Part shown: one piece after another, positions 29,501 through 40,363 of the stretch
Position numbering within the stretch: the stretch's first letter is position 1
Layout of the letters: each line of letters begins with the position of its first letter
Source: Panopea generosa
Taxonomy: Eukaryota; Mollusca; Bivalvia; Adapedonta; Hiatellidae
Length of the DNA: 64,000 nucleotides
Direction of reading: 5' to 3'
Assembly (NCBI GenBank): GCA_029582155.1
Contig: CM055901.1
Coordinates: 6,118,874-6,182,873 of the forward strand
Notes under the pieces: model-generated
Told to the model about the DNA's origin: nothing
What the model saw: the letters and a program-made list of their open reading frames with translations, nothing else
Databases searched by the model: none
Position numbers and translations under genes: made by a program

Positions 29501-32500
29501 TGATGTCCAAATGGGCATAATTGCAGACATTCCATGCGGCGGTGATTTGCAATTTGGTATTTAAAATCGAAAGTCTCTTCAAATCTGAATTAAAAGTAAT
29601 TAAATTACATTAGTATTTCAGAGAATTATTTTTGCACACTTCATGTATGCCCTGTGCAGTTGTAAATTAAGATGACATGCACATGCGTCCAAATATTCCA
29701 CGGATAAGATACACGTGGAATAGCGTAGAAGCGTGTACACGCCACATTAGGTCTTGACATGCTGTCATTCCTTATCATATGCTGCTCTTAAAAACCGTTC
29801 AGTACTAATGACTTGAGCTGATAGAGTCTAGTTTTAATGTCCACTCCCTGCTTCAGCAATGATTCCGATGTATATGACGTCAAGATGGGCATACTGGCAG
29901 ACATTCCATGTATAACTTAGGGAATGTATGCAAATAGGGCCACCAAGACTACTATCAAAGTTATGCTCTTATCAATCTATGATGTCCTTATTTGAAAAAA
30001 CTGCATCCTACATCCGGCGGTGATTTGCAATTCGGTATTTAAAAGCGAAAGTATTTTAATATCTGAAATAAAAGTAATTAAATTACATTAGTATTTCAGA
30101 GAATTATTTTTGCACACTTCATGTATGCCCTGCGCAGTTGTAAATTTAGATGACATGCGCATACTTCCACGTACTCCACGGGGATAAGATACACGTGGAA
30201 TAGCGTAGAAGTGTGGACACGCCACCTTAGGTCTTGACATGCTGTCATTCTTAATCATATGCTCTTAAAAACCTGTCAGTACTAATGACTTGAGCTGATA
30301 AATTCCAGTTTTAATGTCCACTCCCTGCTTCTGCAATGATTCCGATGTTTATGATGTCCGGATGGGCATAATTGTAGACATTCCATGTGGCGGTGATTTG
30401 CAATTTGGTATTTAAAATCGAAAGAATCTTAATATCTGAATTAAAAGTAATTAAATTACATTAGTATTTCAGATAATTATTTTTACACACTTCATGTATG
30501 CTCTGTGCAGTTGTAAATTTAGATGACATGCACACACTTCCAAATATTCCACGGATAAGATACACGTGGAATAGCGTAAAAGCGTGTACACGCCACCTTA
30601 GGTCTTGACATGCTGTCATTCTTAATCATATGCTCTTAAAAACCGTTCAGTACTAATGACTTGAGCTGATAGAGTCCTGTTTTAATGTCCATTCCCTGCT
30701 TCAGCAATGATTCTGGTGTGTATGATGTCCAGATGGGCATGCTTGCAGACATTCCATGTATGATAACTTAGGGAATGTATGCAAGTGTGGCCACAAAGAC
30801 TAATATCAAAGCTATGCTATTATCAATCTATGATGTTCTTATTTGAGAAAACTGCATCTTACATCCGGCGGTGATTTGCAATTCGGTATTTAAAATCGAA
30901 AGTCTTTTAATATCTGAAATAATAGTAATTGAATTACATTAGTATTTCAGAGAATTATTTTTGCACACTTCATGTATGCCCTGTGCAGTTGTAAATGTAG
31001 ATGACATGCGCATACTTCGACATATCCCACGGATAAGATACACGTGGAATAGCGTAGAAGTGTGGACACGCCACCTTAGGTCTTGACATGCTGTCATTCT
31101 TAATCATATGCTCTTGAAAACCGGTCAGTACTAATGTCTTGAGCTGATAGAGTCCTGTTTTAATGTCCACTCCCTGCTTCAGCAATGATTCTGGTGTGTA
31201 TAGTGTCCAAATAGGCATGCTTGCAGACATTCCATGTATGATAACTTAGAGAATGTATGCAAGTGTGGCCACCAAGACTACTATCAAAGTTATGCTCTTA
31301 TCAATATTTGAGAAAACTGCATCCTACATCCGGCGGTGAGTTGCAATTTGGTATTTAAAATCGAAAGTCTTTTAATATCTGAATTAAAAGTAATTAAAAT
31401 ACATTAGTATTTCAGAGAATTATTTTTGCACACTTCATGTATGCCCTGTGCAGTTGTAAATTTAGATGACATGCACACACTTCCACATTAACCACGGATA
31501 AGATACACGTGGGATAGCGTAGAAGCGTGTACACGCCACCTTAGGTCTTGACATGCTGTCATTCTTAATCATATGCTCTTAAAAATCGTTCAGTACTAAT
31601 GACTTGAACTGATAGAGTCCAGTTTTAATGTCCACTCCCTACTTCAGCAATGATTCTGGTGTGTATGATGTCCAGATGGGCATTCTTGCAGACATTCCAT
31701 GTATGACAACTTAGGGAATGTATGCAAGTGTGGCCACCAAGACTACTATCAAAGCTATGCTCTTATCAATCTATGATGTTCTTATTTGAGAAAACTGCAA
31801 CCTACATCCGGCGGTGATTTGCAATTCGGTATTTAAAATCGAAAGTCTTTTAATATCTGAAATAAAAGTAATTAAATTACATTAGTATTTCAGAGAATTA
31901 TTTTTGCACACTTCATGTATGCCCTGTGCAGTTGTAAATTTAGATGACATGCACACACTTCCAAATATTTCACGGATAAATACACGTGAAATAGCGTAGA
32001 AGCGTGTACACGCCACCTTAGGTCTTGGCATGCTGTCATTCTTAATCATATGCTCTTAAAAACCGTTCAGTACTAATGACTTGAGCTGATAGAGTCCAGT
32101 TTTAATGTCCACTCCCTACTTCAGCAATGATTCTGGTGTGTATGATGTCCAGATGGGCATGCCTGCAGACATTCCATGTATGATAACTTATGGAATGTAT
32201 GCAAGTGTGGCCACCAAGACTAATATCAAAGCTATGCTCTTATCAATCTATGATGTTCTTATTTGAGAAAACTGCATCCTACATCCGGCGGTGATTTGCA
32301 ATTCGGTATTTAAAATCGAAAGTCTTTTAATATCTGAAATAAAAGTAATTAAATTACATTATTATTTCAGAGAATTATTTTAGCATACTTCATATATGCC
32401 CTGTGCAGTTGTAAATGTAGATGACATGCGCATACTTCCACATATCCAACGGATAAGATACACGTTGAATAGCGTAGAAGTGTGGACACGCCACCTTAGG

Positions 32501-33769
32501 TCTTGATATGCTGTCATTCTTAATCATATGCTCTTAAAAACCGGTCAGTACTAATGTCTTAAGCTGATAGAGTCCTGTTTTAATGTCCACTCCCTGCTTC
32601 AGCAATGATTCTGGTGTGTATAATGTCCAAATAGGCATGCTTGCAGACATTCCATGTATGATAACTTAGAGAATGTATGCAAGTGTGGCCACCAAGACTA
32701 CTCTCAAAGCTATGCTCTTATCAATATTTGAGAAAACTGCATCCTACATCCGGCGGTGAGTTGCAATTTGGTATTTAAAATCGAAAGTATTTTAATTACT
32801 GAAATGAAAGTAATTAAATTACATTAGTATTTCAGAGAATTATTTTTGCACACTTCATGTATGCCCTGTGCAGTTGTAAATGTAGATGACATGCGCATAC
32901 TTCCACATATCACACGGATAAGATACACGTGGAATATCGTAGAAGTGTGTACACGCCACCTTAGGTCTTGACAGGCTGTCATTCTTAATCATATGCTCTT
33001 AAAAATCCGGTCAGTACTTATGACTTGAGCTGATAAGAGTCCAGTTTTAATGTCCACTCCCTGCTTCAGCAATGATTCTGATGTGTATGATGTCCAGATT
33101 GGCATGCTTGCAGACATTCCATGTATGATAACTTAGGGAATGTATGCAAGTGTGGCCACCAAGACTACTATCAAAGTTATGTTTTTATCAATCTATGATG
33201 TCTATATTTGAGAAAACTGCATCTTACATCCGGCGTTGATTTGCAGTTTGGTATTTAAAATCGAAAGTCTTTTAATATCTGAAATAAAGGTAATTAAATT
33301 ACATTAGAATTTCAGAGAATTATTTTTGCTCACTTCATGTATGCCCTGTGCAGTTGTCAATTTAAATGACATGCACATACTTCCACACATTCCACGGATG
33401 AGATACACGTGGAATAGCATAGAAGTGTGGACACGCCACCTTAGGTCTTGACATGCTGTCATTCTTAATCATATGCTCTTAAATACCGTTCAGTACTAAT
33501 GACTTGAACTGATAGAGTCCAGTTTTAATGTCCACTCCCTGCTTCAGCAATGATTCCGATGTATATGACGTCCAGATGGGCATACTTGCAGACATTCCAT
33601 GTATGACAACTTAGGGAATGTATGCAAATAGGGCCACCAAGACTACTATCAAAGTTATGCTCCTATCAATCTATGATGTCCTTATTTGAAAAAAAAATGC
33701 ATCCTACATCCGGCGGTGATTTGCAATTCGGTATTTAAAATCGAAAGTATTTTAATTACTGAAATGAAA

Positions 33770-33917
33770 GTAATTAAATTACATTAGTATTGCAGAGAAT
33801 TATTTTTTCACACTTCATGTATGCCCTGTGCAGTTGTAAATGTAGATGACATGCGCATACTTCCACCCGCTTCACGGATAATATACACATGGATAGCGTA
33901 GAATTTTGGTCACACCA
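33770..33917. repeat. Terminal, degenerate, truncated satellite monomer
   Basis: The last unit has several private changes (attgcagagaattattttttcac, cccgcttcacggataatat, gaattttggtcacacc). It stops partway, after the block corresponding to gtggacacgccacc. Sequence to the right (atgttgataaaattc onward) no longer matches the satellite. This is the right border of the array, and the higher divergence at the edge is typical of tandem arrays homogenised from within. Confidence 0.85.
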
Positions 33918-34078
33918 CGATGTTGATAAAATTCAAAATTCTTTCTTTGCCCAATACTGTCCTTTCATTGTAAATCCTCGTTTATATCTATATAATGTTC
34001 AATAATAACAATCCTATTCAATATATCCTTCGGTTCCTAGCCACCTGGTTTGATGACTGCGTAGTCTTGGTCAGCATA

Positions 34079-34835
34079 CAGGGGTGGATCCAGGATTTTT
34101 TCCCAGGGGGTCCAAATTTGAATTTTATACAGTATTGATGTGGATGATAGCCGTTTCATTTTTAAACGTTTCCATTTTTAACCGCGCACGAGTTTCCACT
34201 TCTAGAACAGTCTTTTTACTCTTTTCTTTTTTTCTTATCCATATTAAACCGGTGTATTGAAAAGCCAATCTCTTCTCACACATAGGTCTAGACTTGTAAT
34301 ACCATTTCTTTAATTTTTATATTTTTTATTTTACTTTTCATACTTATAATATAGTTTGTCTATTTCAAAATCGAGTTATAACCACTAGGGTGTCTTCAAG
34401 TTAAGATATATCTTTATTCTTATTGCCTAGATTTGATGGGTCATTCTCATTCAGCACACTCGGATGAAAAGACTACGCTCGACTACTGCAAAAGCATTCT
34501 ATTGCTTGTTTTAATTAATCGCTGGACAATATCTTCAAGTTCAATATTCATTGAATGCTGTAAATGCATCAAAGCCAGCCCAGCTTATCTCTCCTCACGT
34601 ACATTGTATTGCACATGTAATTCTTTATTTTCCTGAGCCCAGAAAAACATCTCTTTACTTCGTATGAAGTAATCGTTAAAACACAACCTACGCGTGTAAG
34701 TTTCTTCATATTTGGAAACATGTCTTCATCCACTTCGTTGTAAAGCGGTGCCAGGTCATTGAGGCTGTCAAATTGATCAACTTCCAATTTCTGACTATAC
34801 CTTTTCCATTCTTTAATTTCCTTTAGTAGATCAGA
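34079..34835 (-). mobile_element. hAT-family DNA transposon, 3' end
   Basis: The left edge reads caggggtggatccagg, which resembles hAT terminal inverted repeats. About 400 bp inside it, on the minus strand, lies the C-terminal part of a hAT transposase. The order is as expected: terminal repeat, short 3' untranslated stretch, end of coding region. The 5' part of the element is missing, because near 34,835-34,845 the sequence changes to a plus-strand LINE remnant. A target-site duplication cannot be checked since the other end is absent. Confidence 0.75.
34483..34835 (-). pseudogene. hAT transposase C-terminal dimerisation region, frameshifted
   Basis: The minus-strand translation contains KEIKEWKRYSQKL, then DEDMFPNMKKLTRV, then EVKRCFSGLRKIKNYM and MYVRRDKL. 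This is the usual order of the hAT C-terminal dimerisation domain of ZMYM/THAP9-like transposases. The first frame stops just after RRDKLGWL. A neighbouring frame continues the homology as GLALMHLQHSMNIELEDI and ends in NRMLLQ at a stop near 34,483-34,485. A one- or two-base indel near 34,575-34,585 therefore separates the two halves. The catalytic region is absent, so this copy cannot mobilise itself. A domesticated gene is unlikely given the truncation and frameshift. Confidence 0.78.
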
Positions 34836-34839
34836 AGTA

Positions 34840-35470
34840 GGATGGGTAAGTCTTGAAACGCGCCGAACTAAACACAAACTTACTCTTTTTTATAAAGTGA
34901 TCCACGGAATGGTCCCACCGAATCTATGTTCATTGGTCCCTTCTCTTACAAATGCAAGTTCCACGTACAACCTCAGAAATAATAATAATATTCAAATTCC
35001 TTCCTCAAGAACAGCTCTGTACTCAAATTCCTTTATTCCTTCCGCTGATCGTGACTGGAACACTCTCCCACTTGAAACAAGACAAGCCTCTTCTCTGAAT
35101 GCTTTTAAACATAAACTCGAAAGTAACGAACCAAAAGTACCTAAATTCTTTTACATAGGTACAAGGAAATGCCAATTATTGCATGCCCGCCTCCGAACGA
35201 GTTGTAGTGCACTTTAACAACATCTATTTCTTAAACACATTGAAGACTCCCCCCTGTGTACATGTGGACAAATAGAAAGCACAGCTCACTTCTTTCTCAA
35301 TTGTCACCTTTACCAGCATCAACGCATACCACTCCTGACATCTGTCAGTGAGTTATCTAGTTTCTTTAAATATACTTCTTTTTGGTGAACCACAACTCTC
35401 TTATGACAATAATGTTAAAATATTTGAAGCAGTTCACAAATACATTTTATCCACTAATCGTTTCTCCTGA
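34840..35470 (+). pseudogene. LINE (non-LTR) reverse transcriptase ORF, C-terminal remnant
   Basis: The plus-strand translation gives SLETRRTKHKLTLFYKVIHG, MVPPNL, TYNLRNNNNIQIPSSRTALY, SNSFIPSADRDWNTLP, FKHKLES and HARLRTSCSAL. This is the standard C-terminal order of Jockey/CR1-like LINE ORF2 proteins. After an in-frame stop at 35,215 it continues with a CTCG...HFFLNC motif, a C2HC-like end typical of these proteins. A further stop and frameshift precede NNVKIFEAVHKYILSTNRFS, which ends at 35,468-35,470. The reverse transcriptase core and endonuclease are missing, so this is a 5'-truncated, dead insertion. Confidence 0.82.
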
Positions 35471-35929
35471 ACATGTAAGTAAGTCTGAAGAAATAACAAG
35501 GCTATTTCTATTTACGTGGTGAGGTCAGCCCGTCTCCTAATTTCGTCAATGCCATTCAGAACTTGTCCAAAAATGTTAACCGTTATTATTATGTGAATTC
35601 ACATAATTATCTATTACTTTAATCATTTTAATCACCTTTCTTTTTTTTCTTCTAATTACTCACTTCATTTTCTTAGTTTCTTAAATATATCAGAAACTAT
35701 ATTCCTAAAAGTATGTTAAACATTTTTATTAAATATATTTTGAACTATGTTATATTCGTAATGGTAAGACCATAAATCAAATTGTTGATAATCTGCCAAA
35801 TTTGTTCACAATTGATATATGTCATGGAAAAGAACTTTATAAGATTTTATCATCCGTTCTAATCCATATTTATACCTAAACTTATGTGTATATATGTACA
35901 TTTGAATGGATAAATATGTTTAAACCAGA
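35471..35929 (+). mobile_element. Probable 3' untranslated tail of the LINE remnant
   Basis: AT-rich, non-coding DNA follows the LINE coding remnant. It ends around ttgaatggataaatatgttt, which resembles the adenine- and gaataaata-rich tails of LINE 3' ends. The exact end is inferred, and no duplicated target site was identified. Confidence 0.4.
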
Positions 35930-37155
35930 TCCTGAGACGGAATGCAGTTAAGATCAGTTTCCCAGAACATCAGCCGATTAGAAAGTCTAGTCTAGTCAGC
36001 TCTTCTTCGCCAAGTTCAGTTATGTTGGATGGTAATAAAGAGCAGATATAAAATGCTGAAGTATCTTCGGTTTGGAAGCGAGATCTTAACTCTTGGAGTA
36101 AATAATCAAGAAATGAAATGGCAATGTATACTTGAATTATTCCTTTGGTTCTGTTGTATTAACATTTGCTCTATGCTGTTGTTTTACACACGTTCTAGGA
36201 ACTTTGATCTCTATTTCTAGATGGCACGCGAATATAAATACTCGGTCCTTGAAAAATAAATGTATAAATATAATATATATTGTTTTTGCGAATGAAAATG
36301 GGGAGATTTTGTTATTCCCGCGAAAATCTGACCTCGCGTGATCACTGATAAATTGAAATGTATTGTTTAACGATTGAAAATGTGGAGATTTTCCCATATT
36401 GGCGTGTGTATGCGCTTAATTACGAATCTCTAATAATCATAAACAAGCGTGCGATGCGATCAGCCATGTTTGTTTACAGCGAATGACGCGACGACAGGTC
36501 GGCACGGTATTTTGTCGGTTATTCTGACTGGCTGACTCCCGGTGACGTCATTATGTGCTATTTAGATTGGCGAATTTATTTCAGGTGCGCCGATAATATT
36601 TTATCTGTGTAACTGTGCTATATGGCAACAGATGTTGGTGTGCACTGGCGGATTATATTTAGAAAACCAATTTGAATTGATTAAGCATAAATTCTTTTTG
36701 CAATAAAGTAACCCTTTAACTAGGAACAACTTACAATACATCAGGTAATAATAAATTTGATTGATTTTAGTGCACATCTTTAAGATTTGAAGGGTTTTCA
36801 TTTTTTTTATCAAATATTTCTAAGTACTCCGATGTATTTAACTACCTCCTCCTAGATCTGCACCTGAGCTTAAGTCATCATCACTTCAATATGAATATAA
36901 ACTGAGAAGAGAACGGTTAAATTTTTAATACAAAAAAAAAAGATAAAAAGTTGGTACTAATTTTTGAAATTTTCCGTTTATCAGAATAAATTACCCTGAT
37001 TATTCAGGAACGGGAAAGATAAGACTCCGCATTCGCAATTAAATCATGAATTATATGTATTCAATATAAATATACACTTATCATATATACAGCTATGAAT
37101 TGTAGAGAAAGGTTAGTCTAAGTATTTTAGAAAATGGTAATTCAATAATAAAAAA
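35930..37155. other. AT-rich intergenic stretch without recognised gene
   Basis: No coding region was recognised. A partly repeated motif occurs at about 36,274-36,330 and 36,357-36,402 (gaaaatggggagatttt and gaaaatgtggagatttt). A consensus cyclic-AMP response element octamer, tgacgtca, lies at 36,543-36,550 in a locally GC-richer patch, but no transcript is evident beside it. Confidence 0.5.
36543..36550. promoter_or_regulatory. CRE-like palindrome tgacgtca
   Basis: Perfect consensus octamer for CREB/ATF-type factors in a locally GC-richer patch. No gene start is recognisable nearby, so a functional role is unsupported. Confidence 0.25.
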
Positions 37156-37440
37156 GTCAGTTTTAATCCAGGGGTCTTAAGTTTGAATCCCCTCCGGGCA
37201 ACAGTCTCCGTGATGATTGATATGCGACATTGTGTCTCATTATCATTCATCTCTCACTGCTCATTCAACTGGGAAAGATATCAGTTACTTGCGGAGATGG
37301 TGTGTGCTCGAGTACTGGTTAACCTTTCAGGATCTCAGGAAACAGTGGTTAGGTTAACTGATCGTCTGTAAGCCCTCGATGGCATAAAATACTAAATATT
37401 CATTTATTCAATGATTCATTCAATCAATCAATCAGTTTTA
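37156..37440 (+). mobile_element. tRNA-derived SINE, 5'-truncated (copy 1)
   Basis: The left part contains a B-box-like agtttgaatcccc preceded by taatccagggg, matching the equivalent part of the SINE at 50,590. Shared downstream blocks are tctccgtgatga, gcgac...gtctcatt, aaagatatcagtta and gatcgtctgt. It ends with ctcgatggcataaaatacta followed by an ATTC/CAAT-rich tail. The A-box half is missing. The 62-residue open frame here is incidental. Confidence 0.72.
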
Positions 37441-38310
37441 ATTTACTAAATAAGATAAATAATTCAACTGTTGATTTCTATCACTGAAAGTCGATTCCTT
37501 CATCATTCAGTAGCGGGGAATCAGTCCCTATTAACAAATAAATCATGAATTATTTTTCAATAACGGAAAGCATTTAAATAAACACTATCTTATGTTTCTG
37601 TATTTCTGACAATGAGACATCATGAAAGAAATATAGAAGAAAAAAAAGACATCACAGAAATGTGAACCATGAAAAACTTCTGCTGTTCCATATTTTGCTG
37701 TACCATTAGCAACCCCTCCAAACACCCCTACACCCCCACCAGTTCTCACTTTGCATGTCTGTCTGTTTAATTCAGAGAACAAAGCATCACAGTCGCACAC
37801 ATCCTGAAATCTGAACCAGACGCAGGGTGAAAGTGTAGCAGGGTCATTTCTAGAATGATCTGTCGTATAAAAAAGTATTAATAATATATTTTATTATTCT
37901 TATTTGCTCCTATCAGATTGTTATAAATTGGTCACTTGATTCGATATCATGGTCAGGTGATGGTCAGTGTTTGAAGTTGGAGAAGATGTGTGAAGTTTCT
38001 CTCTGTAGAGTTTTATTCAAGGTTTACATGTCCCAAGTCATAAAGTGCCCAATGACATGGAACCACTTAGTGATGACAGCATCAGTATTTTAAACTAGAT
38101 GTATATTTTAACGATAACATGATAAACTGCTGTACTATATAAATACTAAAGAAACTACCATATAGTTGTTATTTATTAGTATTATAACAATATAAATAAA
38201 CACCAGACTGTAACAAAAGTACTAATAGACTGGCAATGAATTGCATAGGAATAGAATAACGCACCATTTCTTAAAACAACAATTATGGGGAACAATGGTC
38301 AAAGTGAGAG
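37441..38310. other. Intergenic AT-rich DNA, nothing recognised
   Basis: Scattered short open frames only. I see no conserved protein motif, no RNA gene and no clear repeat apart from simple AT-rich runs. Confidence 0.45.
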
Positions 38311-38314
38311 TTTT

Positions 38315-38605
38315 ACAGTCAAACCTGTATAAGCGGTCACCTCTGTTAGAGTAAACGAATGAATGTGGTTTTACAGCCACACCCATATAAGCGGTCACCT
38401 CTGTTAGAGTAAACGAATGAATGTGGTTTTACAGCCACACCTGTAAAAGCGGTCACATTTGTTAGAGTAACGAATGAATGTGGTTTTACAGCCACACCCG
38501 TATAAGCGGTCACCTCTGTTAGAGTAACGAATGAATGTGGTTTTACAGCCACACCTGTATAAGCGGTCACATTTGTTAGAGTAATGAATGAATGAATGAA
38601 TGTGG
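38315..38605. repeat. 57-58-bp minisatellite, about 5 copies
   Basis: The block gcggtcac recurs at 38,333, 38,391, 38,449, 38,506 and 38,563, giving periods of 58, 58, 57 and 57. Each unit contains gttagagtaa, then cgaatgaatgtggttttaca, then gccacacctgtataagcggt. The gaatgaatgtggttttacag half matches the tail of the adjacent SINE-like repeat, so the unit looks like a fusion of that tail with another element end. The minus-strand repeat peptide (VTAYTGVAVKPHSF) has no sign of being a gene. Confidence 0.9.
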
Positions 38606-38683
38606 TTTTACAGCATACCAACACAGTGTAGGTTATTCCGACACCAAAAGGAAGGAAGATTCCAAGTTAATTATACATGTAAA

Positions 38684-39631
38684 ACTAGAGCTATCACTGA
38701 AATTGATCAATACCCCCGAACGCCGCCATGACAGAAAATGGTTTACCATTGTATGAAGTTTTATTAAATCATATCCAATAGTTTTAAAGTTATGCTCCGG
38801 ACAAGGGAAATATATCAAAGGGCAATAACTCTGTAATTAGCAAGAATAGAGTTATGTTTCCTGTACACTGCACTGCCTGTCATTATATTCTACCATTGTA
38901 TGAAGTTTGATGAAATTCCATCCAGTACTTTAAAAGTAATGCTCCGGACAAGGGAAATATATCAAAGGGCAATAACTCTGTAATTAGCAAGAATAGAGTT
39001 ATGTTTCTCGTACACTGCACTTCCTCTCATTATATTCTACCATTGTATGAAGCTTGATGAAATTCCATCAGGTACTTTTCAAGTTATGCTCCGGACAAGA
39101 AAAAATATCAAAGGGCAATAACTCTGTAATTAGCAATAATAGAGTTATGTTTCTTGTACACTGCACTTCCTCTCATTATATTCTACCATTGTATGAAGTT
39201 TGATGAAATTCCATCCAGTACTTTAAAAGTAATGCTCCAGACAAAGGAAATATATCAAAGGGCAATAACTCTGTAATTAGCAAGAATAGAGTTATGTTTC
39301 CTGTACACTGCACTTCCTCTCATTATATTCTACCATTGTATGAAGTTGATGAAATTCCATCCGGTACTTTTCAAGTTATGCTCCGGACAAGAAAAAATAT
39401 CAAAGGGCAATAACTCTGTAATTAGCAAGAATAGAGTTATGTTTCTTGTACACTGCACTTCCTCTCATTATATTCTACCATTGTATGACATTTGATGAAA
39501 TTCCATCCAGTACTTTTCAAGTGATGCTCCGGACAAGGAAAATTGCAACGGACAGACCGACCGACAGACCGACAGACCAACCTCAGGGTGACTCCAATAT
39601 ACCCCCTCAAAACTTCGTTTGTCGGGGGTAT
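38684..39631 (+). mobile_element. Non-autonomous element with internal 146-bp tandem repeats
   Basis: The insertion begins near actagagctatcactgaaa and has atacccccgaacg at 38,710. It ends in cgtttgtcgggggtat at 39,616-39,631, so its sub-ends are short inverted repeats (atacccccg / cgggggtat). A perfect 9-bp stem (tataccccc 39,598-39,606, gggggtata 39,624-39,632) with a 17-nt loop sits at the 3' end, preceded by a gacagaccgacc tract. The core is tandem repeats. No protein is encoded. It resembles, from general knowledge, bivalve elements with a tandem core such as the pearl or Helitron-related types, but the class is not proven. Confidence 0.7.
38745..39545 (+). repeat. 146-bp tandem core repeats, about 5.5 copies
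   Basis: The block gggcaataactctgtaatt recurs at 38,820, 38,967, 39,113, 39,260 and 39,405, with periods of 145-147. Each unit continues through tagagttatgtttc, gtacactgcact, cattatattctaccattgta, tgaaattcca and gctccggacaa. A partial unit precedes the first. The repeats form the core of the surrounding element. Confidence 0.93.
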
Positions 39632-39632
39632 A
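39598..39632 (+). other. Element 3' stem-loop
   Basis: Perfect 9-bp inverted repeat tataccccc / gggggtata with a 17-nt loop at the right end of the tandem-core element. Its 5' arm also echoes the left sub-terminal atacccccg, so the same sequence could pair locally or end to end. Confidence 0.75.
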
Positions 39633-39745
39633 AAAATAACATACTGATTAAAGAAATCACATCAACAAATGAACATGTACGAACATAGAACCTTGTTGCA
39701 TGCAGAGTTTCAGAAAATTTTATCATATTACTCAAATTGTTGCTT

Positions 39746-40363
39746 CCTAATTATTTGTATTTAACATGAAATATACACACACATGGCATCTTGTCCAGAA
39801 AATGAAAATTTATTTCATAATAATTGAGTACCGGTAGAGATGTATATGTTCTTTTGCTGTTGACAATGACTAAGGACTTAACCAAGAACTAATATACAGC
39901 AAAATATGTGCAAGCCGGGGAGTTATAGCGTAAAGGCAGCTACGCCACTGTACAGAAGGAAAAGCTACTGACTGAGATGTTATGAACGCTCGCGTATTCA
40001 CGTATTATCTCGTTTTTATATATCATAACGTCCATTTATCTCAGGAATACAAATCCAAATTATTTCTATGCACAATGGAGTTCTATTCCCAGCAAATTTT
40101 GTTTAAAGATGTTGTATTGTTTATGATTACAAAATTTGTATACTGCAACTAAAAAATCAAGGAAGTACTGCAAACTGCAATATCTTATATATATATGATT
40201 CTATTGCATGTTAAAAACAGTATAAAACATCTAAGATTACACACACCTTTCATTAATATGCTAAAGAAATCAATTGCATGTGAGATTTGAATGACTTATT
40301 TGCCAAATTATCAATTATTCCCATGATAAGTAGAGTTTTCTATCCTTTTATATAACTCCTGAC
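39746..40363. other. AT-rich spacer, nothing recognised
   Basis: Low-complexity AT-rich DNA between two mobile elements. No coding frame or RNA gene was recognised. Confidence 0.45.

Larger units (their letters stand above)
1..33917. repeat. Higher-order satellite array (two monomer classes)
   Basis: The whole stretch is one head-to-tail tandem repeat that starts outside the window. Using gtatttcag as an anchor, successive copies lie near 30, 510, 985, 1358, 1834, 2205, 2678, 3051, 3520, 3985, 4460, 4833, 5312, 5685 and 6163. Spacings fall into two classes, about 465-480 and 371-373 bp, often alternating. Extrapolation gives about 75-80 monomers. Conserved landmarks are tgcacacttcatgtatgccc, a cacgtggaatagcgtagaag block, taggtcttgacatgctgtca and cggcggtgatttgcaa. 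No transposase or long coding frame is present, and the small open frames recur only because the DNA recurs. A pericentromeric or heterochromatic satellite is the natural inference, but location on the chromosome cannot be seen here. Confidence 0.97.
38590..39745 (-). mobile_element. SINE-like repeat, minus orientation, split by a nested insertion
   Basis: Left part (about 38,590-38,683): gttttacag, then accaacac, taggttattc, cgacaccaa and aggaaggaagattcca. Right part (about 39,640-39,745): gattaaagaa, catcaacaaatgaa, agaacctt, gcagagtttcag and tattactcaa. Both parts match, in the same order, the reverse complement of 43,526-43,741, where they are contiguous. The material between them (38,684-39,631) is thus a later insertion. 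Confidence 0.8.

Noticed and set aside
1-33917. Telomeric or ribosomal DNA array
   Set aside because: No TTAGGG-type words in tandem and no rRNA-like conserved segments. Monomers are AT-rich and noncoding.
34433-34636. 67-codon plus-strand frame
   Set aside because: Antisense shadow of the hAT transposase C-terminus.
38346-38624. 92-codon minus-strand repeat peptide (VTAYTGVAVKPHSF)
   Set aside because: A translation of the 57-58-bp minisatellite. The period of 57 is divisible by 3, so the frame stays open by arithmetic.
38745-39545. CRISPR-like regular repeats
   Set aside because: Contiguous 146-bp tandem repeats with no unique spacers, in a eukaryotic sequence.
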